A stretch of 64,000 nt of DNA from Notolepis coatsorum (taxonomy: Eukaryota; Chordata; Actinopteri; Aulopiformes; Paralepididae). Below, piece after piece: positions 9,737 through 20,788 of this stretch (positions are counted from its first letter, which is position 1; each line of letters opens with the position of its first letter). Below the pieces are notes generated by a model. That model had not been told where the DNA came from. It saw nothing but the letters and a program-made list of their open reading frames with translations, and did no database searches. The position numbers and the translations under genes were made by a program. The DNA lies in the NCBI GenBank assembly GCA_963971535.1, contig OZ020589.1, positions 53,027,509-53,091,508 of the forward strand. Reading direction: 5' to 3'.

Positions 9737-10017
9737 CGTATGGTTATATCTATAACCATAGTTATATGAGTATAGCGGACGCTCTGCGTCCTACTGGAAT
9801 ATATCCCTATATCAGTATAAGCACTGAATAAATCTCCACATGCACCTTTACACACCTATTCGCCTGGCCACACCCCCATCCGCTCCTCTACATAAGCACG
9901 GGTGTGGCCATACTAACAGCTCCTTCCAAAGTCTTTCACCACCAAGGTGAAGACCACAGGGTCCTCAGTGAGTCCGACGCAGAGCGTCCGCTATACTCAT
10001 ATAACTATGGTTATATA
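9737..10017. repeat. DIRS-type terminal repeat with hairpin
   Basis: The block 9747-9807 (ATAACCATAGTTATATGAG...GCGGACGCTCTGCGTC) is inverted at 9964-10017, making a large hairpin. The part 9780-9930 is also the reverse complement of 19800-19955, the terminal repeat of the second DIRS element. It is therefore either a leftover terminus of another copy or part of a compound terminus. Confidence 0.7.
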
Positions 10018-10157
10018 GTCGTACTGGCGAATCGCGTATTGCTCTTCGCCATCGAGATGTACCTCATCTCCAGTACCTACTGTACTTCATTAACGAATAA
10101 AACAAATGCACCCATCATCTGATCAGGCCCCGCCCCAGTGCCTTACTATAACCAGGC

Positions 10158-11216
10158 GTGGTCACCACTCGCCCTTCCTCTATTTCGTTTCCATCATGGC
10201 GGATGCTTGCACCCTGTGTAACTAGCGTTATGAAAAGTATAGAGAAATTGCGCAATGTTGAGTATTCGCCGGAGATTTGCCAACCCCTGGAATGTTCTCA
10301 GCATGTTCCAACGGCACGTCGGGTCTGTCCTGGTGTTTCCTCGTCTTGTGGCAGCAGATCGAGGGACAGCGTGCGAGGTTTAGCTATCGAGCTAACTCGT
10401 ACACAGGTAGGCTCTGTGCCATCAGGCATTAACGCTGGTGTTAGTAATGCTGCTTGTTGTTCTGTTAGACAACCGAGTTGTGTGTCGGCACCAGGGGCAG
10501 GATGTCTGGGTAAACGTCCCTCTGAGTTGGACGTTTTCCAGGCGATCTTGGGGTGCGCTGCTAATACTAATGCTATAATGCTGGGTCACTGTTCTAATGT
10601 TCCCCGCCATGGGATGTCACCGCTTTTCCCTCCTCTTAACCGGTTCATTGATGAAGGTCAGTCGGTAGCTAATGTGTGGGGTTTTGCTGAAACCTTTGTA
10701 CGGGTGAATGGGTTGACAACAGGGTGCAGGGCAGGTGTGCCATGGCTAGAGAGCCAGGTAGCATCGATCCTGTGCCCCGGCGGGGTTGAACGGTGTCCCA
10801 CCCGGAGGCCGACGCTTGAGAGCAGGTCGGCCCGGCAGGTGGCAGTATGGACTGATGAGAGTTATACTGCCACAGGATGGAATTTAGCTGCGGCCAGTGT
10901 TGTGGCTCAGCTGACTGTTTTTCTGTCCACATTAGCGTCGGGTAGGGGGGCTACAGGACCAGCCGATGCTGAAAACATTTTGCATGTTTTTGGGGTTATA
11001 GAGATCTTGAATCAGTCGCAAGCTATAACCGCGGGGAGGATTAGGATGCTATCAACACTTGTTAATAGGCATTTCTGGTTGGAGCAGTCTCCTCTTGGGG
11101 AGGAAGAAAGGTTTCTTCTCCTCATGGCTCCTCTTTCCGCGGAAGGACTCTTTGGTCGTTCTGCGGAGACGCGGGCGGTTGTTGACCTAGGTCCCACACC
11201 GCCTCACGCTATGTAG
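10158..11216 (+). pseudogene. DIRS ORF1 (Gag-like) protein
   Basis: This is a 352-codon frame. Its second half aligns by eye with the minus-strand frame at 18396-19621: both share GVPxLxSxxASILCP, then S(A)xQxAxW near SYTATGWNLAAASVVAQL, a long helical stretch, and a C-terminal LWLEQ-type block (FWLEQSPLGEEERFLLL, then PLSAEGLFG). DIRS ORF1 is thought to be the Gag equivalent. The likely original start, ATG 10196 (MADACTLCN), is in another frame and soon meets a stop, so at least one frameshift is inferred near the N-terminus. Confidence 0.6.
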
Positions 11217-11870
11217 CCGGAAGTTGGAGCACGGCCTCGTCAGCGACTATGGCGAGGCCCTCGACAGGCGGCCATGTCCACAGGTGTCCACAAGGCCGAC
11301 AGCCTTGGCGGCCGAGGGATCGGCCATGTTGGATGAGCTCGGCTTGGAATATACAAGCCGTCGCCGTCCTGCCGCGAGCAGCCCGCTCCCCGATCACTCC
11401 CTCCCCCAACACCAGCGGAAAAAGGGCTCTGATCCGTTTCCTTTGGCTGCGGGCCTTTGTTGAATCCCACGTTTCACTTCTCATGGGGACAGGGGCTGAC
11501 ACCCAGTTGATGGCTGAGCCTTGGTCTGTCCGTGAGAATGTTGTACTGTCACGTGGCTCCCTATGCCACGCGTTGTGCGATTGGTGAGCCTGGTGTTACG
11601 GCTGCCACTGTTGATGGTGGTCAGCAGGGGGACTCGAGGCCTCTTCGAAAGAATGCTCAGCGCGTGTTACCCCGACCTCGCCTTCGCCAGGCGGGGTATC
11701 ACGTTGATGCCTCCCACTCCCGTGAGATCGGCAGTGGTCTGGCAGGCGCGCGTGATTTGGGTGGTAGTAATATCACTGCTCCACTACTCCAAAAAGTAAC
11801 ACTAAATAGATAAAGTACAACAACGCCAGACTCAAGAAACTGTGTTCCCTTTGGCGCAATACACACAATT
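11217..11870 (+). other. DIRS-1 interior after ORF1, no convincing gene
   Basis: Several short overlapping frames occur but none shows RT motifs. A short stretch at 11853-11870 (GGCGCAATACACACAATT) equals 14356-14373 and marks the left half of a LINE 3' end interrupted by the next MITE. Confidence 0.45.
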
Positions 11871-12413
11871 TTAACCTGTTCCACCCCAGGTGAAAATCTA
11901 CATAAAATGTATACCTATGTAAATTGAATATTGCTCCACTTCTACAAGGGCTATTTGCATATTCTTGGTATCTAGGAACATCTATGGACCTCAATGAATG
12001 TATTCACAGTGTCAGAAATATTGTGTCTATTACTAGGCTTGCTTAAATTGTGATGAAACAAAGGAAAATATGAATTATGATTTTTCTTTTCATCTTTGAC
12101 AGTGAATAAAACCATGATAATAATGACCAAACTTAAAAAACTGCCACTGAGCTCATTCAGTACCCTCTTGAGATCATGTGTACAAAAGATCTAAGGAAAT
12201 TAATAAAGGGAAGATGATCAAACTGAAGGTTCTGTATATACAGTACTGAATTCTCCCATCCGGACCAATGCAATTTTAAATATTATTATAGAATATAGAA
12301 TATATGCTTATACATTACCTTATTATAGCCAATTCGCACATTTATATATATATATATATACATATAGTATCTTTCAAATGGCCGAGTTCAATTTGGATAT
12401 AGTATCACCAGGC

Positions 12414-12907
12414 GGCGTGTTGCTTTTTAACAGCGCAGCAGTGCAAGAATGTGACAATTTGACCATGTGACCGCGGCAACGCGGGAGAGCGGCAGTGCGG
12501 AAATAGGCTGTCTCTAAGACAAACTCTAACCTTAACCAGCTCCTTAACAGCGCCTAAACATAACCGTTCTAACCTTAACCAACTCCGAAACAATGCCTAA
12601 CCTTAACCTTAACCTTAACCATGCCTAACCTTAACCGGCGAAAGAATACACGTTAAAAAAAAATCACGTTAAAAAAAAAGTATTTGACGGGATTCGAACT
12701 CGTCAACAACGGACCGCAGGACCGCTGCTCTGCCAGGTGAGCTGAAGCGCTGAATGAAAATCATGGCGGATTAGGGCGGTGACATAATTCCGCAAGCTCT
12801 GCCGCTCCGCTCTGCGGTTGCCGCGCCTGCCGCGGGGCTAGTCGCAGCCAATCAGGGAAAACGCGGAAGCAAAAGCAGCACTGCTGCGCTGTTATTAAGC
12901 AATAGGC
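12414..12907. mobile_element. hAT-like MITE nested in the family 2 MITE
   Basis: The element starts GGCGTGTTGCTTTTTAACAG and ends with its imperfect complement (TAACAGCGCAGCAGTGC occurs in both arms). Flanks CACCAGGC (12406-12413) and CACCAGGT (12908-12915) form an 8-bp duplication differing at one base. The uninterrupted sequence survives in the copy at 62730-64000 (ATCACCAGGCGTGCAT), which confirms the insertion. The interior holds CCTTAA repeats and a tRNA-like stretch. Confidence 0.7.
12676..12750 (-). other. tRNA-like segment, probably degenerate
   Basis: On the minus strand AGCTCACCTGGCAGAGCAG forms a D-arm (GCTC/GAGC) and GAGTTCGAATCCC is a B-box-like T-arm. The anticodon stem is weak, the residue before the putative anticodon is C rather than T, and no acceptor stem pairs. 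It is more likely a SINE head or tRNA relic than a working gene. Confidence 0.35.
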
Positions 12908-13502
12908 CACCAGGTGTGCATAATATAACAGATACTGATATTTACTGTAATCGACTGTACTATTTTATTTCCCCCACAGTGTAACCATTTTGAAACTAAT
13001 TTCAGATCTAATTCTTCCTACATGGTAACAATAGTGTGGAGAAACTGACTGCGTTTCAATATTTGTCAAAAACGTTACCTTTTGTAGCTTATTATCGCGA
13101 ATCATAACAATTATTGATATGATTCATTCAGAACGCTGAACTTTGAACCACCATAGTATGTGACAGGAAGTGTAGATCGGAGAAATTTCAACAATGGCAG
13201 ATAGCTAGCGATCTCCTCTACAAAATGGCCACAAAAATGGTTCAACATTTCCATTTCCGGTTCCGGGTCAGAATAGACGATCGCAAATAGAAAACTTTAA
13301 ATAATATAAGTACACTTTTAACCTATTGCTAAACTATTGCCAACCTAACGTTTTACATTCTACATGCATTTGTGACATAGTAGTGATGTTAATACTTGAA
13401 AACGGTTGATTTTAAAATCACAAATTATTTTCATCACTCATAAAAATATGCCTATATGATAATAATGTCAAAAAGGGTCGGTACCGACCCCGTCGAGTGG
13501 AA

Positions 13503-13607
13503 CAGGGGATGCAGACCAGAGAAAGACGTTTGTCTTGTTTACATCAGGGTCCCCCATTTTCAATTCATATCGACATTTATGACATACACAACATACATGA
13601 CAGCTTT
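13503..13607 (-). mobile_element. LINE 3' UTR fragment (family of 1-2968)
   Basis: GGGATGCAGACCAGAGAAAG onward is the reverse complement of the 3' UTR at 2797-2888. It is the right half of a LINE end whose left half lies at 11853-11870, the TTAA MITE lying between. Confidence 0.75.
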
Positions 13608-14311
13608 GGCTGTTTGTACGATGAAACAAAGAACTTCTAAGATATACATTAACTTGGATTTCAGCGATATTCAGCGGTTATGTCAGTGTTCTTAAAAGCT
13701 TGTAGTTGTGCATGTCATAAAAAAACAAACTAGCATCATTTGGGTATTTCTGAATGTTTTGGCATATGAGTCTATATATATATTTTTGTGTAATTGTTTG
13801 ATCATAATACAGGACTAAGGAACATGGTATTTTTTTATTTCAAATTATATATAGGACTATGTATAAAGAAACCATTTCTTCTTTCAGAAAGGCTGATATA
13901 AAGCTAATGTTTTGTGTAATTGTTATACTCATTGAGGACCATTACATTTGTAGTATTAATCGTAGAATCATATCATATCAGTACCTTCAATAAAGAGTAG
14001 ATCTGACTACTTTACTGTATTAACAATTACTGTGAATATCTCCAAACCACGCTCACAAACATTGAGTAACAATACCTTGGATGATGTAACTGATATGGAT
14101 ATTAGTCGCGCTACTGGAGAAAAAGATGCTGGTACCCTTGACAGTTAAAAAAAATAAATCACTTTATTCATTCCAGATGTAGTTTATTTTTCCAATCATA
14201 TTGTACTGAACAAAGATTAGAAACACATTTTCTTGCGGTGAATTCCTGCCTGAACATTCAAGACATGCTGTATTGAGTGGGGCTTTTAGAGAGGAAGATC
14301 CGTAGGACATC
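13608..14311. other. AT-rich unassigned stretch within DIRS-1
   Basis: No frame above noise, no terminal repeats and no match to other parts of the window were seen. Confidence 0.4.
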
Positions 14312-14476
14312 AAAACTTTATTTAACAGATTGCAGAATGGGTACAATACAGTACGGCGCAATACACACAATTGTTAAGGGGATGCAGACCAGAGAAAGAC
14401 TTTTGTCTTGTTTACATCAGGGTCCCCCATTTTCAATTAATATCGACATTTATGACATACACAACATACATGACAT
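14312..14476 (-). mobile_element. Second LINE 3' UTR fragment (family of 1-2968)
   Basis: This is the reverse complement of 2797-2950, from the AATAAAG end through the GATGCAGACC block. Its distal 100 bp is nearly identical to 13503-13607, so this LINE end was inserted twice or duplicated locally. Confidence 0.8.
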
Positions 14477-14564
14477 TAGGGATTAATAAGAACGAGCCGC
14501 CTCGGAAGAAGACGGCCGCTGCTGCTGAAACCACCGCCTTGCGTCGCCTCGCTGGCTCTTCCGC

Positions 14565-14873
14565 TTCGCAGCGGGCGCTAAGGGGGGCGTGCTAGAGCGC
14601 GGTCACGTGGGCTTAGTGGCCAATCAGAGGAACCCGGAAACCGAACTGTGTTGTATTTGGCATAGACGCGTCAGGGCGCACTCCACTCGTGGGGTGGCGG
14701 CCTCTGCCGCTCTACTGGGTGGGGCCTCGGTGGAGGACATCTGTGCTGCGGCTTCATGGTCCTCCCCGGGTCCCTTCGTAAGGTTTTACCTCATGGACAT
14801 GACCGGGGGTTCTGTCTCCCAGGCGGTTCTGAGGTCTGGAACCTCTCCTGCTTCCCGCCTTTCGGTGGGTTAG
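14565..14873 (+). pseudogene. DIRS tyrosine recombinase, C-terminal catalytic part
   Basis: The frame contains VRAHSTRGVAASAALLGG (the catalytic H-x-x-R type box), then EDICAAASWSSPGPFVRFY with the nucleophilic Tyr, and ends at 14873. In DIRS elements this enzyme integrates the circular double-stranded DNA and leaves no TSD. Only about the last 90 residues remain; upstream, methyltransferase-like, RT and RNase H domains are lost. The motif spacing fits DIRS rather than Crypton recombinases, and the linked ORF1 supports this. Confidence 0.78.
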
Positions 14874-15079
14874 CAGAGGTGTGTGGGTGTGGACCACAAG
14901 GTGTTGTGTCACACGTGGTCCCGCCTGTGCTGTGCGTTTGGAGGTTTCTAGTTCCCTCTTTTTCGCACTTGGGTGGAGTTGACTGCCACCCCCTCTTCAC
15001 TAGGAAGGAGGGGTGATGGGACTCCCCTCCCCCCTGATGTGGGCTTTCGGGTCCTCAGGGGGTGCATTTGTCGGTCCTC

Positions 15080-15445
15080 GCGTCTGCTCTGTCCCCATAT
15101 CTCGATGGCGAAGAGCAAGACGCGATTCGCCAGTACGACTATATAACGATAGGTTATGTATATAACCTAGTTATATGAGTACTGGCTGAGCGTCTTGCTC
15201 TTAGCGCGCCCTGAGGTCCCTTGGGAGGGGTTTTCTGATGGAAACTTTTTCTGAGGAAGGGCGAGTGGTGACCACGCCTGGTGCCTTATAGTACGGCATT
15301 GGGGCGGGGCCTGGTCAGATGCTGGGTGCATTTGTTTTCATTAATGAAGTACAGTAGGTACTGGAGATGAGGTACATCTCGATGGCGAAGAGCAAGACGC
15401 TCAGCCAGTACTCATATAACTATATAATCGTTATAGATATAACCG
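15080..15445. repeat. Right terminal/internal complementary region of DIRS-1
   Basis: Two direct copies of CTCGATGGCGAAGAGCAAGACGC occur (15103 and 15378; core ATGGCGAAGAGCAAGACG). Each is followed by a palindrome-rich ATATAAC segment. Both are complementary to 10010-10060 at the left end. DIRS elements carry such inverted ends and an internal complementary region used for circularisation. Confidence 0.65.
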
Positions 15446-15484
15446 TACGTTATAGATCGTATAGCTACCGCTCTGCGTCCTACT

Positions 15485-18390
15485 GGAATACAGGAGCTGA
15501 GTAGAGCGGAAGCTCGACAAATGTACCCGCTGAGGCCCCAAACAACCATCAGAACCGGGGAGGACCCGAGCCCCCGGACCCCCCTAGTGGAGGACGGGAG
15601 GGAATCGGATCCGACTGTGCGAAGAGGGGTTTAGCAACTCAAACGCACAGGGTGAGCAGACCGTGGGACTTACCTTCCCACAGAAGAACCCACGACTACA
15701 CAAACGCGCAACCCACATGCCACTAGGGAACGAACGGGAAGAAATAAAAACCCTGTACAACCCCTAACATCACGGGGTCAAGGGCAAACCCAGCAAGGCC
15801 GTAGCAGCGGAGCGCGAAGGAGGACCCAGCCCCAGGAAGGGACAGGACCCCCCAGAAAAGGGGGCCTGGTGAGGCCAACGACGCCGCAGCATCGAGACCC
15901 CACCAGGCGGTCACTAGTGACACCACCCCCCACATCGCCAGCATATTCGGACAGGGCCCCCCCTACAGCACGCCGCCCCGAAGCACTCAAGACGCTACAC
16001 CCACAGTGGGACCAGGCAGCACACCGGGGAGACAAACCCTAAAAAGAGGTCGATCCCTCAATCCAGGCAACATGCCACTCGACCTGAGCCTGGAGCACTG
16101 CGGACTAGACAGGCGCCAAAGGGGTCTGCTGAAAACAGCACCCTGGCGGAAGGGGCGTACGGTGTGCCGTGCAACATGGCACAGCCTCCACAAAAAAACC
16201 CAGACCCTCTAGAGGGGCTGAGGCAGAGAAGGCTGACATGATTGGCAGACGTCATGAAAGGTGCGGGGGCACACTCACAGGCAGACGGGGCCAAGCCTGG
16301 CCTACCCCGAGAGTTGACTCCGCTACCAACACACCTGGAAACCAACCACCACCTTGGTTCTAACATGAGGCGGTTGTTCCTATAACCCCCCAAGAAAAAA
16401 TTCCAAAACTCCTAAACTCCAAAACACAACTGCGGGTATACACTGGCTATACAGCAGTACAAGTGTTTCAGTTTTTAAGAAGGGGTTAACCCAGGCCAAC
16501 AGGTCGACGCGAACAAGTTCGGACCTGGGCCCGGCGGACCGGGACGTACATAGGGATGTCAGAGGGGCACAAGAACCACCTCGACAGCCTCCCAGCCCCG
16601 CCAAGCAGGAGAAGAGAGGGGCGAAAAAAAGAATGGAGAAGGACCAGGCTCCTTAGCACAGCGCAAGGTACAACACAATATGAACCAAGCAACAGTGAGG
16701 GATAACACGTAGTAACATAACCACGAACACCTCCATAACATCAAACCCTGCAACGCCCGGGCCGACCCGGCATTTTCCCCCCGAAAAAGCACAAGTCCCT
16801 CAGGGTACCAGAACAGCAGATAAACGGCCCGGCAGACAACGGGTTAACTGACCTGGTCCGGCGCGTCCTGAACCAGTCCTGTGTCCTAATCACGCCGCCA
16901 TCCCCAGTCCCAGGAGGGGGGTAGGTACATCGATCCAAAACATCACAGAGGGCGCCACCCAGACGGTCAGAACACAAAGCACCGCGCCCGGTGGCCCACC
17001 CCAAGGGCGTGAGACCCCTCTACCAATGCTTTGATCTATTCCGTTATCATCCCCCAGAGATGAACGAGAATTCATCGAGACAAGCCTAGTACACTGGCGC
17101 TCGGAAGGGACAAACTCCATTCCAGTTGCCCCATAAAAAACACTGTTTCAATGATGAGCAACTAAGGAACATGCGTGGTTCCTATCAGAAGCATTGGTCG
17201 AGACCCAAAACATATCAATGGTAATTCTAACAAGAACCCAGATACCGTTCCTCCAAGCCGCCTGGGAGAAACGGCAAGAAGCCGATTTTCTTACAAAAAT
17301 ACGCACATGGGTCCCATATGACGCGGCCGAGGGAAAAACAACACCCCGTCAACCCGCTCCGTAAGAGAGGGGACGGGGAACCCCCGGAGAGACTTCCCAT
17401 GTCACATATATACAGAGCGCAGCAGAACTCTTAAGTTCCCATGCACCGCAGCAACAACTTGACAACAACAGAGGTCCACATATGGAGCCTGAAAAGAACT
17501 CACGGAAGTCGCCAACCAATAGAAACGCGCCCAGTGACGTACTCTATGGCGGGGGGAATCCCATGACTCAACCGACCAAAAGGCGAGGAATCAGGGAACT
17601 GATTCCCCCTCTCCCTACCCCGTGCCGCGCTGACCAATCAGTGCGGCAGGGAACCTGAAGGACAGAAGGCCCAACCCCCTGACCAATCAGAAAAGAAGGA
17701 AGGAGGGGTTTATCAAGTTCACCCCCTCATGATGCCACACCCCGGATATGATAGAAAACAAGCCATCAGCGGTGATACCTATGTAGCCAGCATGCTAAAT
17801 GGAGAAGCGCATATCCTACTAGGATAAGCTAAACCAACACACGCCAGTCACAGACGACAACACCCAGCGAACAGGGTTTATAAACAAGGCTGTAGGCTTA
17901 TGTGTGAACACGACATCCGTGTTTCATGTTTTAAGAAAAAAACACTGAAGGTTGAGAGAGGGTCTAAGACCTTGATACAAGCTATACACACAAGCACTTC
18001 TGCAGGCTAACACTCAATGTTGTGGACTCAATGCCATCGTTCCCAATGTAACAGAATACACACAACCCCCTCAGACAACGGTAACAATTTACCACTATAA
18101 GAAGAAACATATTTCTTCAGGATGAGGAAAGAAAAGTCTTTCGACCGAGTGCTAGCCACAGGCCTTGCTAAGCACACATATATGTAGCGACCAGAACGAC
18201 TAAAAAGTCCTGCTCTCCTAACAACCCCACAACTAGGCGAGGGTTCACACATCGTATCCCCAACATATACAGTGAAAAAACACACAGTTTGTAACAAAAA
18301 ATAGTCCCTCATCAGGAGGAACCCTTTATTTAATTTGCAACAAAATCATATGTTTGGGGCGGGGAAGGGAACAGGGGTAAACAAGGGAAA
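15485..18390. other. GC-rich DIRS-2 interior without recognisable genes
   Basis: Short frames up to about 110 codons occur on the minus strand but have no family motif, no consistent start and overlap one another. I treat them as chance frames in GC-rich DNA. Confidence 0.5.
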
Positions 18391-18395
18391 AGTCA

Positions 18396-19668
18396 CTAGC
18401 GGCGCCTGCCGCAAGCAGTTCTGGGGTGCCTGGACACGATGATCCCTACCGTCACCTCCGGGCGTGGGTCGGCTGGCTGCGGCGGACGAGGCACCCTCTC
18501 CACTCCTGGCCTTCTTGGGCCTTCTTGGGCGGTGGTGGCGGTGGTGGCGGTGGCAACGGTCGCAGACCTCCGACGACGTGGCCTCCGTCGGACATCACCG
18601 GCAGCATCGGGTGGGAGGAAATGGGGCTGAAGCACAGCGCGCTCCTCCTCCATGTCTCTGCATGCAGCCGTCATCTGCTGCATGGCAGACCCGAAAAGCC
18701 CAGCCTCGGAGAGGGGGGTCGTGAGCAGGGGAAGCCTCTTCTGCTCCCGCACCCTCGCTTGCTCCAGCCAAAGGTGGCGCTGGGTCAGAGTGCCTTCCCG
18801 GCGGCGATTCCCTGCAGCTGTACCAGGTGCAGGATGGCTCCAGCCGCCTGGGCGTGTAGGTACTGATGGTGATCGTCCAACACCGTCCCGCCCGCCATCG
18901 TCCCCGACATGAAGCGCGCCAGCTGCGCGATATTGGACGTCACAGCCAGGCTCTGTGTCGTGGCGATGAATGACTGGTTACCCCAGTTGGCCAACTGGCT
19001 AGCCGATTTCCCATGGGGAACCGGCTTCCGCAACGGCTCCCACACCACTTCGGGACAAAGGATAGACGCCATCGGGCTATCAAGCCGAGGCACCCCTTCC
19101 TTCAGTCCCTGGACCAAACCCACCACCCGCGTGACTGGCACGTAGGCGGGGGTAAGGCCAGTGATGCGGGAGATTACCTGTCCCTGACGCACGTAGGCCT
19201 CCATTGATGGGAAGAATGGGCAGACAATGCCCGTCTCCCTCACAGGACGACGTTGCCAGAGATGACCTATCAAGTCATCAGGGACAGGTGCAGGCAGAGG
19301 CTGCGGCAATGCCACACCATTAGCGGCTGCGGCGGCCGCCATGAGCTCCGGGAACAGGGCACACAATTCCCCATGCGCACTCTGTGTGGCGCCACCATCC
19401 GACGTGGTTGATAGCTGGGCATCCCGTCTCCTATCGGCCAACCGTCCACTGGCGGGGGAACCAGAGCTGGAACTAGGCCATCTCACGGGAGACAGCCTTG
19501 GCTCAACAGCCCCCCAGAGAGGCAGACTCCCCACCGGACGCCGCTCGGGTGCGTCTGACTGCCACAGCGTAGAATCAGCGCAGCCCCACGACGCACGGCG
19601 GAGGCGGCAATGGAAAACCACTGGTGAAGGGTGACGTTGTGAGCGCTCGAACCCTCCGATGAAGACAT
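18396..19668 (-). pseudogene. DIRS-2 ORF1 (Gag-like), frameshifted
   Basis: Three frames cover the protein: MSSSEGSSAHNVTLHQWFSI from 19668, a central frame 19621-18785, and the C-terminus 18752-18396. The central part contains ITGLTPAYVPVTRVVG, GVPRLDSPMASILCPEVVW and SQLANWGNQSFIAT; the last part begins LWLEQARVREQKRLPLL with PLSEAGLFGSAM and ends in an Arg-rich tail. This order matches 10158-11216. Two frameshifts (near 19550 and 18780) break it. Structural, nucleic-acid-binding function is inferred from the DIRS family. Confidence 0.68.
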
Positions 19669-20059
19669 TATAGCTTAGCCTTTTCTCCTAAACTGTGAGA
19701 GAGAGAAAAATAAAGAAATAATGTCTATGCAGCTCCTCTTCAATCACTTTACACTAAACTCAAGTGGTGTATACAGACACTCGCCGTGGTGAAAGTAAGG
19801 AAGGGGCTGTTAGTATGGCCACACCCCTGCTTATGTAGAGGAGCGGATGGGGGTGTGGCCAGGCGAATAGGTGTGTAAAGGTGCATGTGGAGATTTATTC
19901 AGTGCTTATACTGATATAGGGATATATTCCAGTAGGACGCAGAGCGGTAGCTATATGAATTATAACAGGGAGATGCCATCGTATGTCAGCTTCTTTTCAA
20001 ATAGATTGTCTGTTGCCTCTCAGGAGCAGGACGGTGCAGCAAGACAAGGAGAGGATCAC

Positions 20060-20590
20060 TGAAGTTTGTTACATATGTGAGACTAATGAACTGGTTAGAG
20101 TTACATAGATGAGAGATTAATGAACTGGTTAGAGTTACATAGATGAGAGACTAATGAACTGGTTAGAGTTACATAGATGAGAGATTAATGAACTGGTTAG
20201 AGTTACATAGATGAGAGATTAATGAACTGGTTAGAGTTACATAGATGAGAGCTTAATGAACTGGTTAGAGTTACATAAATGAGAGATTAATGAACTGGTT
20301 AGAGTTACATAGATGATAGATTAATGAACTGGTTAGAGTTACATAGATGAGAGATTAATGAACTGGTTAGAGTTACATAGATGAGAGCTTAATGAACTGG
20401 TTAGAGTTACATAGATGAGAGATTAATGAACTGGTTAGAGTTACATAGATGAGAGATTAATGAACTGGTTAGAGTTACATAGATGACAGATTAATGAACT
20501 GGTTAGAGTTATAGATGAGAGATTAATGAACTGGTTAGTTACATAGATGGAGAGACTAATTAATAAACTGGTTAGAGTTACATCAGAATC
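20060..20590. repeat. 34-bp minisatellite, about 15 copies
   Basis: Unit TTACATAGATGAGAGATTAA followed by TGAACTGGTTAGAG, repeated in register with single-base variants (ATTAA/CTTAA/ACTAA; GAGAG/GATAG/GACAG). The array decays at its right end. Unlike CRISPR, there are no unique spacers. Confidence 0.95.
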
Positions 20591-20788
20591 AGTAAATAAG
20601 AGGTTGAATAAAATGATATGGGATATAAACTAAATTAAATATAGCACAATAGAATATAGTACAATTATAAGTAAAAATGTAAATAGGAATAGGCCAGGGC
20701 TGTACAACTGGGCAGATGTGGTCAATTATATACACTAATTAGAATGAGTAACAATGCGGTGGGCAAGTATATAGTCCAGTAGGGTGTG

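Larger units (their letters stand above)
11871..13503. mobile_element. TTAA MITE family 2, copy 1
   Basis: It begins TTAACCTGTTCCACCCC and shares long runs with copies at 53216-54225 (reverse) and 62730-64000: ATTGCTCCACTTCTACAAG, TCTATGGACCTCA, TAGGCTTGCTTAAATTGTG, GATCATGTGTACAAAAG, and further right CATTTTGAAACT and TAACCTATTG. The right end, near GGGTCGGTACCGACCCC (13476-13492), resembles the other terminus of the copy at 53216. It is inserted in a LINE 3' end at a TTAA-containing site. It is non-coding, and a 494-bp element is nested in it. Confidence 0.7.
9990..15445 (+). mobile_element. DIRS-1: DIRS-type tyrosine-recombinase retroelement, degenerate and interrupted
   Basis: The left segment 10010-10190 is inverted at the right: bases around 15230-15400 match its complement, including CATCTCCAGTACCTACTGTA, and 15096-15146 match 10010-10060. 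An ORF1 homologue (10158-11216) and a tyrosine recombinase C-terminus (about 14565-14873) lie in the expected order. RT, RNase H and most of the recombinase are missing. The middle is broken by LINE 3' fragments, a TTAA MITE and a hAT-like MITE. Inverted termini plus recombinase, with no LTR or TSD, support DIRS; exact borders are uncertain. Confidence 0.72.
15452..19956 (-). mobile_element. DIRS-2: ORF1-only DIRS-type element
   Basis: Inverted termini: TAGCTACCGCTCTGCGTCCT at 15454 is exactly complementary to AGGACGCAGAGCGGTAGCTA at 19935. Reading the minus strand from 19956 gives a terminal repeat shared with 9760-9960, then ORF1 (19668-18396). The remaining 2.9 kb (15485-18390) is GC-rich and shows no RT, RNase H or recombinase motif in any frame I inspected. 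It is either a non-autonomous derivative or an old copy that lost its enzymes. Confidence 0.65.

Noticed and set aside
12676..12750. A working tRNA gene
   Set aside because: No acceptor stem, poor anticodon stem and a non-U residue before the anticodon.
15723..17120. Several minus-strand frames of 60-110 codons
   Set aside because: Overlapping chance frames in GC-rich DIRS-2 interior, no family motif or shared homologue in DIRS-1.
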